Assembly (NCBI RefSeq): GCF_000002995.4
Contig: NW_025062479.1
Span: 13,345,721-13,409,720 of the forward strand
Origin: Brugia malayi
Taxonomy: Eukaryota > Nematoda > Chromadorea > Rhabditida > Onchocercidae
DNA length: 64,000 nt
Reading direction: 5' to 3'
Shown: positions 1 through 18,761 of the stretch, piece after piece
Layout: each line of letters begins with the position of its first letter
Position numbering within the stretch: position 1 is the first letter of the stretch
Made by a program: the position numbers and the translations under genes
The notes under the pieces: generated by a model
What the model was told of the DNA's origin: nothing
The model's database searches: none
The model's input: the letters and a program-made list of their open reading frames with translations, nothing else

Positions 1-2
1 CG

Positions 3-155
<153 letters not shown>

Positions 156-1245
156 TTAAATACTGATTACTTCTATAATAATCCTAACATCTTTATTAGA
201 TTATTGTAATATCTTTGTAAAAAAGAATGTATCTTTTATTATGCTTTATCATATAACTTTTTTTCTCTATACTTTTTTCTTTTTTTCTTTTTGTTTCTGC
301 TATCACTTTTTTCTATTTCGAGTGGTATGGAAAAAAAAAGGTGTGTACAAATTACATATATTGTTTTAAACATGTAATTCTCGAATTTGATTTGAAATAA
401 TCTGAAGTTAGAAGTTCAAATTTGAAGAAATTCATTTTCAGCTATAAAATAAAATTTGGTTTGAATGCTATTGTACAGATTTTGAAATCTCACTTCTTGC
501 CATGCCTAATTTTATGTCTTTCAATAGATTTACAAATGTAATAATCTATATGTCTTGCATAACATATATTAATTTAATTTTCATTCGTTTCATTTGTCTG
601 AAAATAATGAAAACGAACAGAAATCTAAAATTATTTTTTGAGCAGTTATAAGTTTGTTTTCACTTAACCAAGAAGTAGAAGTGTAACAGAATTGAATGAA
701 TCCGAAACGAATTGTTGGACATCTACTAGTAAGCCTTAAAAACTGGAAACACTGTATATATAGTTGCTTTTATTTGCTACACTTTTGTATGATTTATAAA
801 GTTATGTATTTTGTTCAGTACTTTTGGCACTCTAATGTAATAGTTTTAGTGACCTTTCTATCATACATTTGGATAACTTTTGTAATATTTATACTTTTCA
901 AGGATTACTTAAACTGTCCATGTGGTTTTCCTGCAATATATAATTTTGATAAAATCTGCTACATATCTTCAATCTCTGATATCTTATTGATTATTAATTA
1001 ATTGCATCATCCTAACTTTTCCCTAACTCCCATTCTCCTTTTTATCATACAGCTTTGAATTAGATTTTTGGAATTTCAAATTTCTTGTTTATAAATTAAT
1101 AACTTGTTGCTAAAATTAATTTAAAAGATTTTCACCCATTTATTTTGCTTCTAACTTGACATTTTGCAATCAGATGATTCAATTTGTAACACATGTAATA
1201 TTTGTGAATATTTTAAGAAAAAAAAATTTGTTCATAAACTCTTAA
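156..1245. other. AT-rich spacer between convergent genes
   Basis: Holds the 3' flanks of the membrane-protein gene (+) and the trehalase fragment (-). A 101-codon open frame at 696-1001 has AT-driven composition (Phe, Ile, Tyr, Leu), no domain and no splice context, so I do not call it a gene. No RNA gene is seen. Confidence 0.5.
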
Positions 1246-2876
1246 CTACCCGCTGCTACCGGAACTTTTGCATTTCAAGAAGTTGATCAATGTTCGGATA
1301 AGGATTCGTTTTGTAAACCACCATAAAAAATCGAACGGTTTGCTTGTTCCTAGATATCGAGTAAGAAGAGTTCGGTTAGTACCAGATATATTAGCTCGTC
1401 CAGTTCCATGAACATCTGTTACACCACCTGTTGGCTTAACTATAGCTCTCTTATTGAATGTTACAAGTAAATCAAGTACGACACCATTAGTCCATCCAAA
1501 GCCATACTGAAATACTAATAACAGAATAACAAAGTTGAAATACTAATAACAAAATCATCATACCTGATTTTCATATTCGCCACCTTTAGCAGCTCGTACA
1601 TATTCTTTTGCGACATCGTATTTTTCCCACATTTTATGATCTTTTTGATATAGAGCATAATTTCGATTAATCCATTTATTGGCAATTTCAAATGCGCGCT
1701 GTTGCATTCTATAATATCATTCAGTAACTATCATAATTTAACTTTAATCTTGATTGTATCAAAAAGCCAGTTAAAAAAAAAAAAAAAAAAAAAAATAAAA
1801 TTTTATCTTCATTACTATACATAATAATTCCTCATGTTAATAGCTCGAAAACACCTAATCTTATTTATTATTTTAATAATATCGTTGACAACATCTAATT
1901 CATTTAAACTAATTAAATATTATATTGCTGTCGTGGAAAGGATTTATCTCATGATAACGACAATTTTTAAACTTTTATATATGGGTCATGTTTCAATTAT
2001 AATATTGTTATTTTATAGTTAAGACATAAATTTATACAAATTTATACTGTCGTATGATATTGATAATTGTTAATGATTAACTCTTCTTTTTCCTTTTTCT
2101 TTTATGAAATTTTTTTTTATACCATGAAAAGAAAGTGACAAACGTTGGATTATTTGATTTACGTAATCCTTCAATGATCATATGATTTATTGGTGCCCAA
2201 CCATTTGGATAATCCCATTGTTGATTGGTACTTTTCATTAAGCTATAGTGGATTAAAATTATAAATAACAACAAGACGAATGAAGAATTATGTCTGATAC
2301 TAGAAAAAAAAAATCTGCTCGAAAAGGAGTTGGTAATAGAAATTTAATCTAATCTAATAAAAAGAGATAGAAATGAGAAAAGAAGAGCAAAAAAAGAGAA
2401 AAAAAATTTTTCTTATTGCTAAAATCTAAAATTTTACTTAATTATTACATCCTACTTCCAATCATTAACTAATTAATTTGAATTTGACCTTTATTTTAAA
2501 CTCAATTGAAAAAATTTTCAAAATTAAGTATGAATTTAACATTTAATAAATGAAACAGTAGCGTTAATTCTTTTTTTCTTGTTCTTTATTTTAAATTATA
2601 ATTATTGTAACCTTGCTGGTGTGCCACCGGGAAATTGTAATAATCCTTTTCGTTGTAATGTTTCTAAGACATCAGCCACCATAGCACTGTTTAGCATATG
2701 ATAGCATTCGGTAAAAAGTGGTACAGCTAACGATGGATATGCTTCATCGTAATGCTCACCGGTTTTTAGGTTTAAGTCAAACCATGCACCTTCACGTGTA
2801 TCAAAAAAGACTGCTTCAAATGTATCCACAAAATTTGATCGTTCTCGATTTAACTCATCGCGCCGAGTGAGATTAC
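1246..2876 (-). pseudogene. Trehalase (GH37), C-terminal half only, four exons
   Basis: Four minus-strand exons join in consistent phase: 2876-2612, 2230-2144, 1708-1564 and 1506-1246 (stop TAG 1248-1246). Introns begin GT and end AG. The product matches the C-terminal half of alpha,alpha-trehalase, which cuts trehalose into two glucoses. It includes FVDTFEAVFFDTREGAWFDL, an intact signature 2 (QWDYPNGWAP), the glutamate-bearing GGEYENQ segment and the GFGWTNG motif. The exon boundaries and phases match those of the full-length plus-strand trehalase at 6933-12561. By eye the residues are about 70% identical in the shared exons, with no internal stops. Upstream of 2876 the acceptor TTAG is followed at once by the TAA/ATT repeat. 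No earlier trehalase exon (signature 1, or the SGWDFSSRW motif with the catalytic Asp) is found up to 6930. It is therefore either a truncated duplicate or a real gene misassembled at the repeat. The clean coding half argues that decay is recent or the break artificial. Confidence 0.8.
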
Positions 2877-2900
2877 CTAATAATAATATAACTTACTACC

Positions 2901-6932
<4,032 letters not shown>

Positions 6933-9267
6933 ATGAGCGAGATATCATGGTTATTGATTATAGTTGCATTTATGATCGATTATAATTTCAATGAATTTCA
7001 ATCATTGAGTCCATTTATATTGATGAATAATTTTGATAAGCAAATTATTAGCAAAATAATGGTAAAAGGAGTAAAAAGCAAGAAAAAAGCTAAAGAAATG
7101 GCATCAAAGATTGCTAATATTGAAAGCACCGATTTGAGACGTCGAAATTTTCTACCCAGCCGTGATATTATTACAAGCACTGTTGTTGCTTCACCAATTT
7201 ATCCATGTGATGAAAAAAATGCACCAAATTATATGATTTATTGTCAGGGTGAATTGTTACATACTGTATTATTAAGTAATATTTTCAAAGATTCAAAAAC
7301 ATTTGTGGATAAACCAATTAAAAAAGAACCAGATGAAATAATTAGTGCATTTAATCAAAAATTTCCTAATCAAATTACCATCAATGATCGAGAAGCACTG
7401 ATATCATTTGTGGATGAATATTTTGATACCGAAGGAAGTGATATTCAGGAGTCTGTTTTTCTTCTTTTTTTTTTTTTTTGATGTTAATTTCTCCTCAAAG
7501 CTTTAGTAACTGTAAAAAAAATGATTGTATTGATTAGATTTAAAATTAAATTAACAAATTTTAGTATTTATCAATGTTAATTGCTTTATATAGATATGTA
7601 TGTATCTGGGAAATTTTTCTTCCTAACGATACATAATCATTTTTAAAGATTTCATTTTCTAGTCAATCTTTTACTTCATTTTTTAGCTTTCAGTTTTTTT
7701 TTTCTTTTTTTTTTTTAAATTCTTTTTTAGTTTTTTCTTTTCACTCAAAAACTTCTTTGCTGTAATTGAATTTACAGATGTCCGGAAGATACGATGGAAG
7801 ATTGGAATGATGAACCGGAATATTTGATAGCAATCGAAGATAGAGAATTACGTCAATTTGCTTTGGAAATTCATGCATTATGGAAAAAATTATGTCATAT
7901 CGTTAAGCCTGAGGTTATCTTTAATGAATAATATAACACTTCAAGCTGAAATTTTAACTTTCAGTAACATATTAAATGGCGAATGGTAATGTTTGATAAA
8001 AAAAGTTTTAAAGTTTTGACAAGATTCATTGTTTAATGCGCTGTGATAAATGTTCTGGATTATTTTAAATTAAATAAAAAAAAAAATAACTACTTAAAAT
8101 AACTACTTAAGAAGTTATTGCTTGAAAGAGAAGAGAAGCGATGAATATAAGTTGATTACTTCTATTTCGCATCATTGTTTATTATCAGAAGTTTTATCTA
8201 ATAAGCATTCATTTTAAAATTAAATAATTTAGGTAAAGAATAATCCAAAACGTTATTCGATATTATATTTACCACATGAATTTATGATAGCAGGTGGTCG
8301 TTATCGTGAATTTCATTACTGGGATACTTATTGGATCATAAAAGGTTTGCTTGCTTCAGGTATGATTTCATTAAATTTTGATTAAATATTTTTTGGTGAA
8401 TTGAAGATCAGCCTGGGATACTTATTGAGTCATAAAAGCGGATATTTTTTGGATCATTAATTAAATTTGGTAAATTTAACTTCTTACATTTTTCTTATTT
8501 TTCCCATCTTACTCTATAATCAATTTCCATTATTAAAATTAGTTTATTTGTTATGAATTAAAAAAGATAAAAGGATTTGAATAATATATTCCAACAATAT
8601 GTCATTCAAAAAATTTAATCTTTTCTTATACTGTAACGTCTCATTGTATAATATAAGTTAATTATAATAAAGAATAATAATTTTACATCATTTTGTATTT
8701 AATTTAAAAAATATTATTTCAGGCTATGATTTCTGTAATTATTAAACAGTAAATATTATAGTTTTGCAATATTTACTTTTTTTTTTTTGTAAGGTATGCA
8801 TGATACGGCAAAACATATGTTACAAAATTTTAAATATTTAATTGAAAAATATGGATATATACCAAATGGCGGTCGTACTTATATGTTACAACGCACTCAA
8901 CCACCATTTTTTATTCCGATGGTTTATGAGTATCATACTGTTACAGCAGATGATGAATTTTTACTGAGTGTTATGAGTACTATGGAAGCGGTAAATTTCA
9001 AGGAATATTTAAATTATCACTTAATAATAATATTGCATTTGATTATAGTAATATATTGCTTAAATTTTTTAATGAATTAAGAATGTTGTTAAAATAATTA
9101 ATTAAATAAAATAGAATTAGATAATTTAAGTTAATAATAATATGATCAATTATTGTTATAAATAGATTTAACAAAATATGTAGCTAATTTCTATAAGTCG
9201 TTATGCAATCATATGTGATAATTGTTATCTGTAAATTTTAATTAATTAAGATTTTAATTAATTAAGA

Positions 9268-9303
<36 letters not shown>

Positions 9304-12300
9304 GAACTAAAAGAAAGTGTAATAACAATAAATATAGTAAATAAGATGGTAAGAAATTATTTGATAATTTATTAAATGAATGATTATTGATGAAATTTTA
9401 GACTTTTATTTAAATATCAAAAATAATTATATGACGAAATGATGATTGTGTGTACATATTTAGAATTAAATATAAGCACATGAAAATTAAAAAATTAGCT
9501 ACATAGAATTTTAGGAATATGCATTTTGGAAAAAAATATAGGACAAAAACAATTTCAAAAAATGGTAAAAATTATACAATATTTCAATATATTTCTCCTG
9601 TCAATACACCACGGTTAGTGATCATGAAAATTCAAAATCATAACAGATCGATATAGTAATTTTTATTTTCTCGGTACTTCTTTTTTCCTTTTTTAATTCT
9701 AGGTAATTTTACAATTTACAACAGTAAAATTCTGTCATTTTTGTAGTCCAGAAGCATATCGTAGCGACTTTTTTGCGGCTGATAATGTTCCAGAAATTAG
9801 ACGTCGGCAAATATGGAATGATATTAACAGTGCTGCCGAATCCGGTTGGGATTTTAGCAGTCGATGGCTTAGCAATAGTAAAACGATGGATACAATTGAA
9901 ACATCAAATAATGTACCGGTTGATTTAAATGCATTAATGTGTTGGAATATGGAAATTTTGGCACATTTACACGGAGAAATTGGTAAATAATAATTAGATA
10001 ATTTGAAATTTCATCGGATTTTTGTTAAATTTACTTATATATTTATATTGCTTGAAATTAAAAAAAGAAATTATTTCTATTATAACATTTTTTGTTTTAA
10101 CTTTAAATATGCAAGAAAAATTTTGCAAAAAAAATTTGTAATTATCTTTTTTTCTCATTTGTTTACATTAGAGAGCAATAGGATAAGAGAATCGAATAGT
10201 CTTAGTTAATTCATTAATAATACATTTACAATTAATTATAATGATTCATTATGAATGTATTTAGTAAGAAAAATCAAAATATTCTTCATAATTTCTTTTT
10301 GCACAGTTTCATATATGAAAAATTAATGAAATGGAGGAAAAAATTCTAAATTGAAATTAATTCATTTTTTTTTATTTAAATCTTTCATTTTAAAAATTTC
10401 AAATATTTTTATTTTACCAATTCCTATATTTAGGTGATACAAATCGTCGGGCAGAAATAAACATTGAAAGAGCAAAATTTGTTGATACATTTGAAGCGGT
10501 ATTTTTTGATGATCGTGAAGGTTCATGGTTTGATTTTAATTTAAATACCGGTGAACGTGTTGATGATACCTATCCATCTATAGCCGTTCCATTATTTACC
10601 GAATGTTATAGTAGTTTAAATAGTCCAATGTTGGTTGAAGTATTAGGGACTTTACAACGTAAAGGATTATTACAATTTCCTGGTGGTATACCGGCAAGGT
10701 TATTATTATTTACCTATTTTAATTATATATAATTAGAGTAGATTTATATCTATTACCTGTCCAATAATTTCAGTACCAAATAATTAATATTTAAGTCACT
10801 CAATCTTTGCAATAAATAACGATTAAATAAGTATAATTTATTATTATTTATGTAATTTGATTCATTAAAAAGATGTTGATTATAAAATAATTTGGCAAGT
10901 AATTATATAATAAGTAAGATGAGCATTTAATTGAACGATTAATTAGTGATAGTAAGAAATGCGATAGCTGCTGGTAATTTATCATTTTGATTATTATTGT
11001 TTAATTCGTAGTTCAAAACAACAATGGGATTATCCTAATGGTTTTGCTCCAATCAATCATATGGTTATCGATGGTTTACGGAAATCAAATCATCCAATGT
11101 AAATTAGTATTATGAATTGTTCACCTTTTATAAGACATAAATTCTAAAATGAAAATTTATTCTGAAGAAAAAAAATTAGTTAAACCAAAAAAAAAAAAAT
11201 TAATTCAAACAGTAGAATAGTTTAATATTAATACAACTAAAGGTTTGATGTAAAATGGAAACGGCTGTTACTCAAAATCGAAATAAGACTTAATAAATTA
11301 ATATTTTACTTTATACTTTAATAATTCTGGTCGTGAAATTAAAAATAATGGAAGAAAGGGGAAAAAAGCATTGAGATAACATTTATTTGTAAAAAAAAAA
11401 TTGATGCATTTTTATTTTATCAAAAACTTAATAATCATAATTAAATGCTACTGATAACTACTTGGAAGTTAAATTATCAATAAACAATTGAATTGGAAAT
11501 AATTCAATAATTAGAAATAAATATTAATGATAATATAAAAGATCAAATTAATTGTTATAGAAATTTGAATGATAAATTTTAGTATGCAGCAAAAAGCATT
11601 TGAATTAGCAAGTAGATGGATCAATCGAAATTATGAAGTTTATCAAACTGATCGTAAATTATGGCAGCGATATGATGTAGCCAACGATCATGTACGATCA
11701 GCAAATGACGATGATAATGAGGTAAACAATTTTTCATTCCTTAATTATAATTAAATCATATCTTTCCACGCATATTAAAAAAACCATTGTTGTTTTCACA
11801 TTTTTTGAAAGATTTGAAATGAAAATATGATAAGATATAAATATTTTAAAAATAATAAGTTGGAAAAAATAAATTTGCTTAATTAAATTGCTGTATACAA
11901 TAAATGGAAAAATCCTAGACGAGAAATAAAAAACGGAAATGAGTTTCTTTTAATATTTCTTAAATGCATTTAATAAACTCACATAAACACAAGTAAAAAA
12001 TTAAAAAAATTTGTATAAAACAAACGAAACAAATAATTGTTTTCTCCACTCGACTCTATTAGTATTATTTTTTAATCTTCCATTTAATTTATATTTATCG
12101 TTGTGTCAATTAAGTATCATAAAATAGGATTAAATTTTTCTAAAAATAATTAAATTTATTTTATTACTTTTAATATTAGCAAAAAAAAGGAAAAAAAAAA
12201 AAGCATTCTATTATTGCGCTATTTCATTGTTTGGTAGCAGTTTTTAAACGACAAAAATGAAATGATGAATTTTAAAAAGACATTTTTTTTCATTTCAAAA

Positions 12301-12561
12301 TAAATTTTAAACAATCAAAAAAAAATTTTTTTTTGTTAGGAAGGTTATGGGTGGACAAATGGTGCATTGTTGGATTTAATGGTAACATATAGCAAACGGA
12401 TTAGTGTATCCGATAAGACCATAACATCAGATGTGTCCGAAATAAACGATAACGAGCCAGTTGATATTTTAATAAAAAAATTAGAAAATATATTTGGTTC
12501 ATGGATATCCACCAAGGAACGTTTAATACGTATAGCTTCTTACATTCTCAAATGTAATTAA
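6933..12561 (+). CDS. Trehalase (GH37), full-length ten-exon gene with altered active-site motifs
   Basis: Ten exons: 6933-7450, 7778-7913, 8233-8359, 8794-8990, 9507 or 9515-9613, 9747-9982, 10434-10698, 11012-11098, 11583-11721, 12340-12561. All introns are GT-AG and phases agree. With the 9507 acceptor the product is about 677 residues. A hydrophobic N-terminus (SWLLIIVAFMI) suggests secretion or membrane anchoring. Family landmarks: a variant of signature 1 (AGGRYREFHYWDTYW, ~238-252), the catalytic-Asp motif ESGWDFSSRW (~393-402), a variant of signature 2 (QWDYPNGFAP, normally GWAP, ~533-542) and GYGWTNG (~606-612). The GG(G)GEY segment with the catalytic Glu in characterised trehalases (Glu496 in E. 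coli TreA) is replaced by NDDDNE and is two residues shorter. In exon 5 the conserved frame (EYAFWKK, then RTKTISKNGKNYT) is broken by an A7 run at 9530-9536. The upstream acceptor at 9505-9506 restores an open frame with different residues. Activity is doubtful. AATAAA signals follow at 12690. Confidence 0.88.
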
Positions 12562-12689
12562 ATCCGGCAAGCAGAATAGCCTGTGTTGTAATCAATCTAA
12601 CTGTAATAGTTATAGTAATTTTATAGTGAATATGTTTATTATTTTTATTATTATTATTATTGTTATAAAAATTTGCTGTAAATAATATG

Positions 12690-12703
12690 AATAAATAAAT
12701 AAA
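12690..12703 (+). terminator. Candidate polyadenylation signal cluster of the trehalase gene
   Basis: Overlapping AATAAA hexamers (AATAAATAAATAAA) lie about 130 bases past the stop codon. In such AT-rich DNA the hexamer is common by chance, so only the position supports it. Confidence 0.35.
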
Positions 12704-15700
12704 TTATAAATAATTTATGTTGAAGTATTGTTTAATGTATTTTGAGCAGTAATTTAATCAGCGATACAGTCAAATTAAATATAATTCAGAAATGGAAGAA
12801 AAAAGAATTTCACTACGCATATATCATCCTGCTTTTCATCTTTATTAAGATTTAATTAAATTGAGATTAAATTTTTTTAAAAAATTGAACATTATTTAAG
12901 GAATTTAAACAATGATCTTAAATATGCTCAATATGCCCCACTAAGCAAATGTTTAAAAAATATGAATAAATAAATAAACAATCAAAACAAATAATAAATA
13001 ACACAGAGAAAAAAAAACTCCAATAACGGAAATTTAATCATACAAATAAAATTATTCAAATAATAAGACATGTTCAAATAAACTGAATATAAAACTTATC
13101 AATTACGATCGTTGTAATTTAAATAAATAAAGAAATTATTTTAATTTTCCATTTATGTTTTATAAATAGAAAGAAAAAAGAAAAATTCTTGTTCTTTATT
13201 TTATTGTAAGGAATTAATCGAAGATTAAAATAAAATAAGTAAAGAAAAGAAATGAGAAGAATAATATATCATTTGATTGTTGAAGGCTCATTTATTTTAT
13301 TGCTATCATTTCAAATCAAAATCTTTAAACGATTTCCTTCTTTTGTCAACCACTGATGAGACAGATGGAAAAAATAGAAGTAAAAATGGGTGACATTAAA
13401 CAGGAATATGCGACATTTGTTTGTCCATTCATTCTTCATTTGAAACTATTATCTATAATCTGTATTTGCATATTCATTCATTTACTTGTTCTTTTTCTTT
13501 TCTTTCTTTTGAAATTTGAATTTATTCGAAATTTTCGAAACAATTTATTTTTGTCATTATTATCATTTGAAATTTTGGAATTTTTAAAAGTTTTTAACCT
13601 CAATGATTTTTTGATAAATAAATAGATTGTCGAACAGTTTCTATTAATTAATAGGACTATTAACTAATATAAATTATTATTATCACTATTATTTGTCATT
13701 TATTTTTAAATGTTATTAGAAAGAAGCAAAAAAGAGAAAAAAAAAGGAAAAAAGAATATGACAAAACGACTCAAAAATAATGCCCAAAAGTGATATCAGT
13801 TAATAACATCACTGATAAAAGCAATAATATATTTGCCATTTTTTTATTCTTATCATTTTGTTGTCTTACTTTCTCACCACTATCATTTTTATCACTTTTT
13901 ATCAACTTCATGAAACCGAGTTTTTTTTTTTTCTTTCAAAAATTTCAAACAAATAAATTTATTATAAAATTTAAAGATTCAAAACATTTTTTTTCTCAAA
14001 AAAAAAAGAAATGAATGGTTGTTTTTGAACAAAATGGGTGATCGAAAAATAAAAAAAAACCAAATGGATCATCTGTTATTAATTAGAATTGATATCATTG
14101 ATAATGATGGTGACAACAATAATAATATATTTGTCATCTGCCAGAAATTATCCCTTTCTGTTGAATTAGAACGATAAATCAACAAAAAAAATATTTTATT
14201 AGAAATATGTCCAAATGGTTTAATCCATCGAATCATTTCTTCCTCATTTTTTCTTATTTTATTAGTAATATAATCACATTTTCTGTTAATTTCAGTACAT
14301 TTGAGAGATTTATTTTACAGCAAAAAAATCAATCAAACAAGTTAAATTATTTTTTAACAATTATTATTAAATTAACATATTATTTTTTTATAAATCATAT
14401 AAACTTAACCTTCATCCAAAATAAATGTTATCATTTGGTTGAAACTTTTTTCCTATGAATAATTAAATATTTGATTAATTAATTGAAATTGGGTGAGTAA
14501 TGTTTTAATTTGTTTTAATAAACACTAACTTTTTGTTTATCTGGATTTATTTTTACTAGTTTTTTTGCAACTTTTATATTTTTTGTTTTCTTTTTTTTCC
14601 TGTCTAAAATTTCCATTCTAAGTATCGTACCAATTTAAGATAAACGTGTTTTTCGCATACTTTTATCGTGAATAATACCCGACGATTCATTTTCATTTCA
14701 CAAATAATCTGATTATTACTTACAGATAAAACTCTAAAAATTCTAACAAATGATATTTTCTTTCTTTGTTTTATTGTTTTTTTTTTGTTGTCTAAAAAAA
14801 TCAAATTTACTTTTCCAAATTTTTACTTTTCACTTAAAAAAGAATTGTTTATTATCTAAAAAAATGTTTTTTTAAGTTTCCTTCCTAACAATTCCTATTT
14901 CGTTTGTTTTTAATAAAATAAATCATCATGTCACATTAGCTGTAAAAAAGGCTATAATCTAATCAATTGTAAAGCTCAATTTTAAGGAATTGAATAAAAT
15001 TACAGATGATGATAAATTAAATAATTAAATCAAATTAAATCAGTTTTGCAAAAATGAAAGTTTGATAGAAATTTTATAAGATTATAAATATAAAGAAAAA
15101 TCAATAAAACTGTAAATAGTTTTATAATAATCACAATAAATACTTATTAGATGGAAATAATTTCTCAAATAACACTTAGAACGTATAATTAGTGAAATAC
15201 GCTTGATGTGAAAATACATTCGAAATCTATTTGGAAGGAAATTCGTACAAAATTTTGTAACTTTTTGTTTTTTATCAAAATTAGATGAATTTATAAGATT
15301 GTAAATAATAATAATTGTGATTGGATTAAAAAAAGGAAGTGACTGGCGATTTTTCGCCTAGCCTAATTATTAAATTAAAATTATTTGGATGATACTCTAT
15401 TGATAAAATCATATTCAGATATGAAAATAGAAAAAGAAAGATCTTTTCATATCGTTTGAATCCACCAACCATTTGAAAATTATCTAATTCAACAAAATTG
15501 AATAAAAGAACAAAGTGGATAGCTTTGTAAATTTGGTCTTTCATTAACAATTAAATTAATTAATTAGGTTTAAATCGAAAAATCGCCAATCGCTATTTTT
15601 TATTTTTTAAATATAATTTTTAATATTTACTAATTCATCAATTTATTTTTTATTCATATCAATTTTATTAATAAAAATAAGGAAAAATCATCTAAATTCT

Positions 15701-18700
15701 AACATTCTTTCTTATTTTTTTTCAATTGAAATAAAATTTAAAAAACAAAAAAAAGGAAAACGAATGAAAATTTTCTATAACAATGAATAATTTGAAATAT
15801 TTCACATATTAATTTTCTTTTTTATTCTTCCCTCTCTTCCTCTCTCTTTCTCTCCCATTTCCTTTTATTTCCTTTTCTTCTTTTTAAATGTTTCAAATTA
15901 ATTTTTTTCTCAATTTCTCTTTTTTCGCTCATATTTACGCTTTTATGCCTTCAATGTTTAGAATATTGTTATAAACAAAAAAGAAAAAAGAAAACAGAAA
16001 ACAAAAAAGTTTTCCTCCCTTTAATTTTTTTTTATCTTTTTCACTGCTATTTTCATTATGAGTCATTCTTTCATATAAGCAAGGAAAAGAAAAAAGACAG
16101 TCGACTGACACATCTGTGACATATTTTTTCATTTATTTCAACATCATTCAAAATTTTAAATTTCACATTTTCCAAAAAATTTTTCATTTTGAAAGCGGAA
16201 AAAAAGTATATATAATTGATGTTTTAAAGCTTTAAATACCATTTAAATTAAAAAAAATTTAGCTGGAATTATAAAATATCTTTTTTTTTTTTGTCAAAAA
16301 AACATAAATGTAAACTTGCAATATTACATATTTCCATTACTAATGTGTGTAATTTAAAGCTCTCAATTGCACAATTTAAATATTTCGATTAAAAATTTCA
16401 ATGTAAGAATGTTTTATAGCAATGATTTTATAACCGGAACAAATCATTTAGTCCAGAATTATTCACCGAAATTATTCAAATCAAATTGAAAGCTTACGAA
16501 ATCGATCAATAATATATGATTTAAAAATGCGTAGTTTAGATTCACTTATCATTGAAATTACTTTTTTTATTCCTTCATATTTTTGGAATTTATAGAAAAA
16601 CTGAATGAACTTTTCAGATAACTCTTTTTTCAAAAGTCATCAAAAATTCACTTTTAAGAATTTCATTTTGTGATAGTTTTTCTTTCTCTTTAAAATTTTA
16701 AATTGCATAAAAAATTGCATCTTTTTGCAACCATACTTTCAATGTTCTTTCTTTTTCTAAACTTGTTGTAATGCGTTATTACATCATCATTAAAAGGTTT
16801 AACAATTTCAATTAAAAGTCAAATAATTAATTGTTCTATAATTAATGATTTTCTGATGTGTTTTTTTTCTTTTCTTTTTTTCTTAAATTTTACATTTGAA
16901 TTTTGAAACAATTAAATTTTATCAAAAGCCAAGTACAAATGTTTTAATGATTACATTATAAAAGATATTCTATTTTCATTTGTTGATAATTTTGAATAAA
17001 TTAAGTCTGAAAAATATTAAGTACTAACGAAAATAATTTTTATGTTTTTAGTATAAAAAAAGTAGGAATAAATAAAGCGCTCTTTGTTTATTACTATTTG
17101 TTTAGCATGATTGATCCATTTTGATCGAGTCAAAATTTTCTTAAAAAATCATCGATTTGCTGACACAATTTTAATTGAAAAGACTTCCTTAAAACAACAA
17201 TAAAATAATTCGAAGAATTGTTAATCTGATTAAACTATAAACAAATGGTTATCATTTTAAATATGATAACAGTATTAGATATGATAACAATATTTGATGT
17301 GATAATAATATTAATAGCAAAGACGAAAAAAGTTAGCCATAAGAAAAATAATTAATTAATTGAAGTAGAAACTTTAATTTTTGCAATTCTTTTAAAATAA
17401 AAATAAAGAAAAATTTCATCAATACATCAATCAAAATTGGATTGGTTGCAGAGTATAACTTGTATTAAATTTAAAAAATAAATCCTGTATTAAATTTAAA
17501 AAATTTATTAAAAAATTTGTCGGTTGTTTGAAAAAAATTTTTTAAAGGAAGTTTTTTTATCAACAAAATTTATTCGTGTCTTTTTATGATGTACATATTT
17601 ACAAATATTATTAATATTTCCTTCTTTAGAAAAAAAAAATTAATTTTAATAACTTTAAACTTACAATAACAAATTAATTCATAATTTATAAAAATTATTC
17701 AATGCTTATAATTTACAGTCATTGCTAAGCAAATTTCTTTCAACTTTTTTTTTATTCTTTTATTCCATTCATTTATATTAATTAATCAATTTTTTTTTAA
17801 TCCCTTAAATATTATTTAATTCAAACAGAAACACATATATGCACTATTATTTCAATATTTGTTACATTAAAATGTTTTTACTTTTTCTCTCTTTTCATTT
17901 TATCCCTTCTTTGTTTTCTTTTTTTTTTCTCTCTCTCTCCTTCTCTCACTTCCTTTACAAATATTTAAAAAAGAAAAAAAATTTAAGGCCTATTCATACA
18001 TACATAAATATATTATTGATCTGATAAGAGATACCTTCAGCAAAATGCCTTTTCCCAACATTTATTTCTTTTCAAAATTTTAAATGCTTTATATTGTTTG
18101 TATTTAAATGAAAAAAAAAAATTGGAAAAAAAATTTTTTTTTTCTTCTAGTTCTTTTATTCATTATCAGAAAATGAAATAAAAAATTTTTTGAATATGCA
18201 AAAATGCTCATTTTTCAATGAATCAAAAATTATTGGGACAGATGTAACTTTACAGAAAAAGAAATAAAATAAGAGAATGTGACAGTTGTTCAATTCTTTT
18301 TAAAAATTGTTTAGAAAGAAAACAATCAATTTACTTATTTATTCATTTTCAAACAATTTGTCTTTTTCCTCTTTTCTTTTGTTCACTATTGAAAACAATA
18401 AAAAAAAAAATTTAAGGAAAAAAAAAAAAAAACGAGGAGAATATATATATTTTTTTTTGTTGACTAAATTTAAATTATCCACCATTTATATTAGAAGTTT
18501 TAAAAATTTAATATTTTTAATTTAGCGAAATTTCATCCTTTTTTTTGAACTAAGTCTATTTGTGTAAATTAATTTGATAAGCTACAGTATAAATTAAGTA
18601 TGATTTAAATAAAAGTACAATTAAACCAAGACTAAATTTGTAAATTTGATAAAATATAAATTAATTATGACTCAAATAAAAAAAGTACTATCAAATTTTC

Positions 18701-18761
18701 TAGAAGAAAAAATGTTAATAGCATTAAATTTAATAAAATTAATTTGTAAACAGTTGTCGTT

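Noticed and set aside
696..1001. 101-codon plus-strand frame
   Set aside because: Hydrophobic AT-driven composition without motif, downstream of a finished gene; most likely 3' flank.
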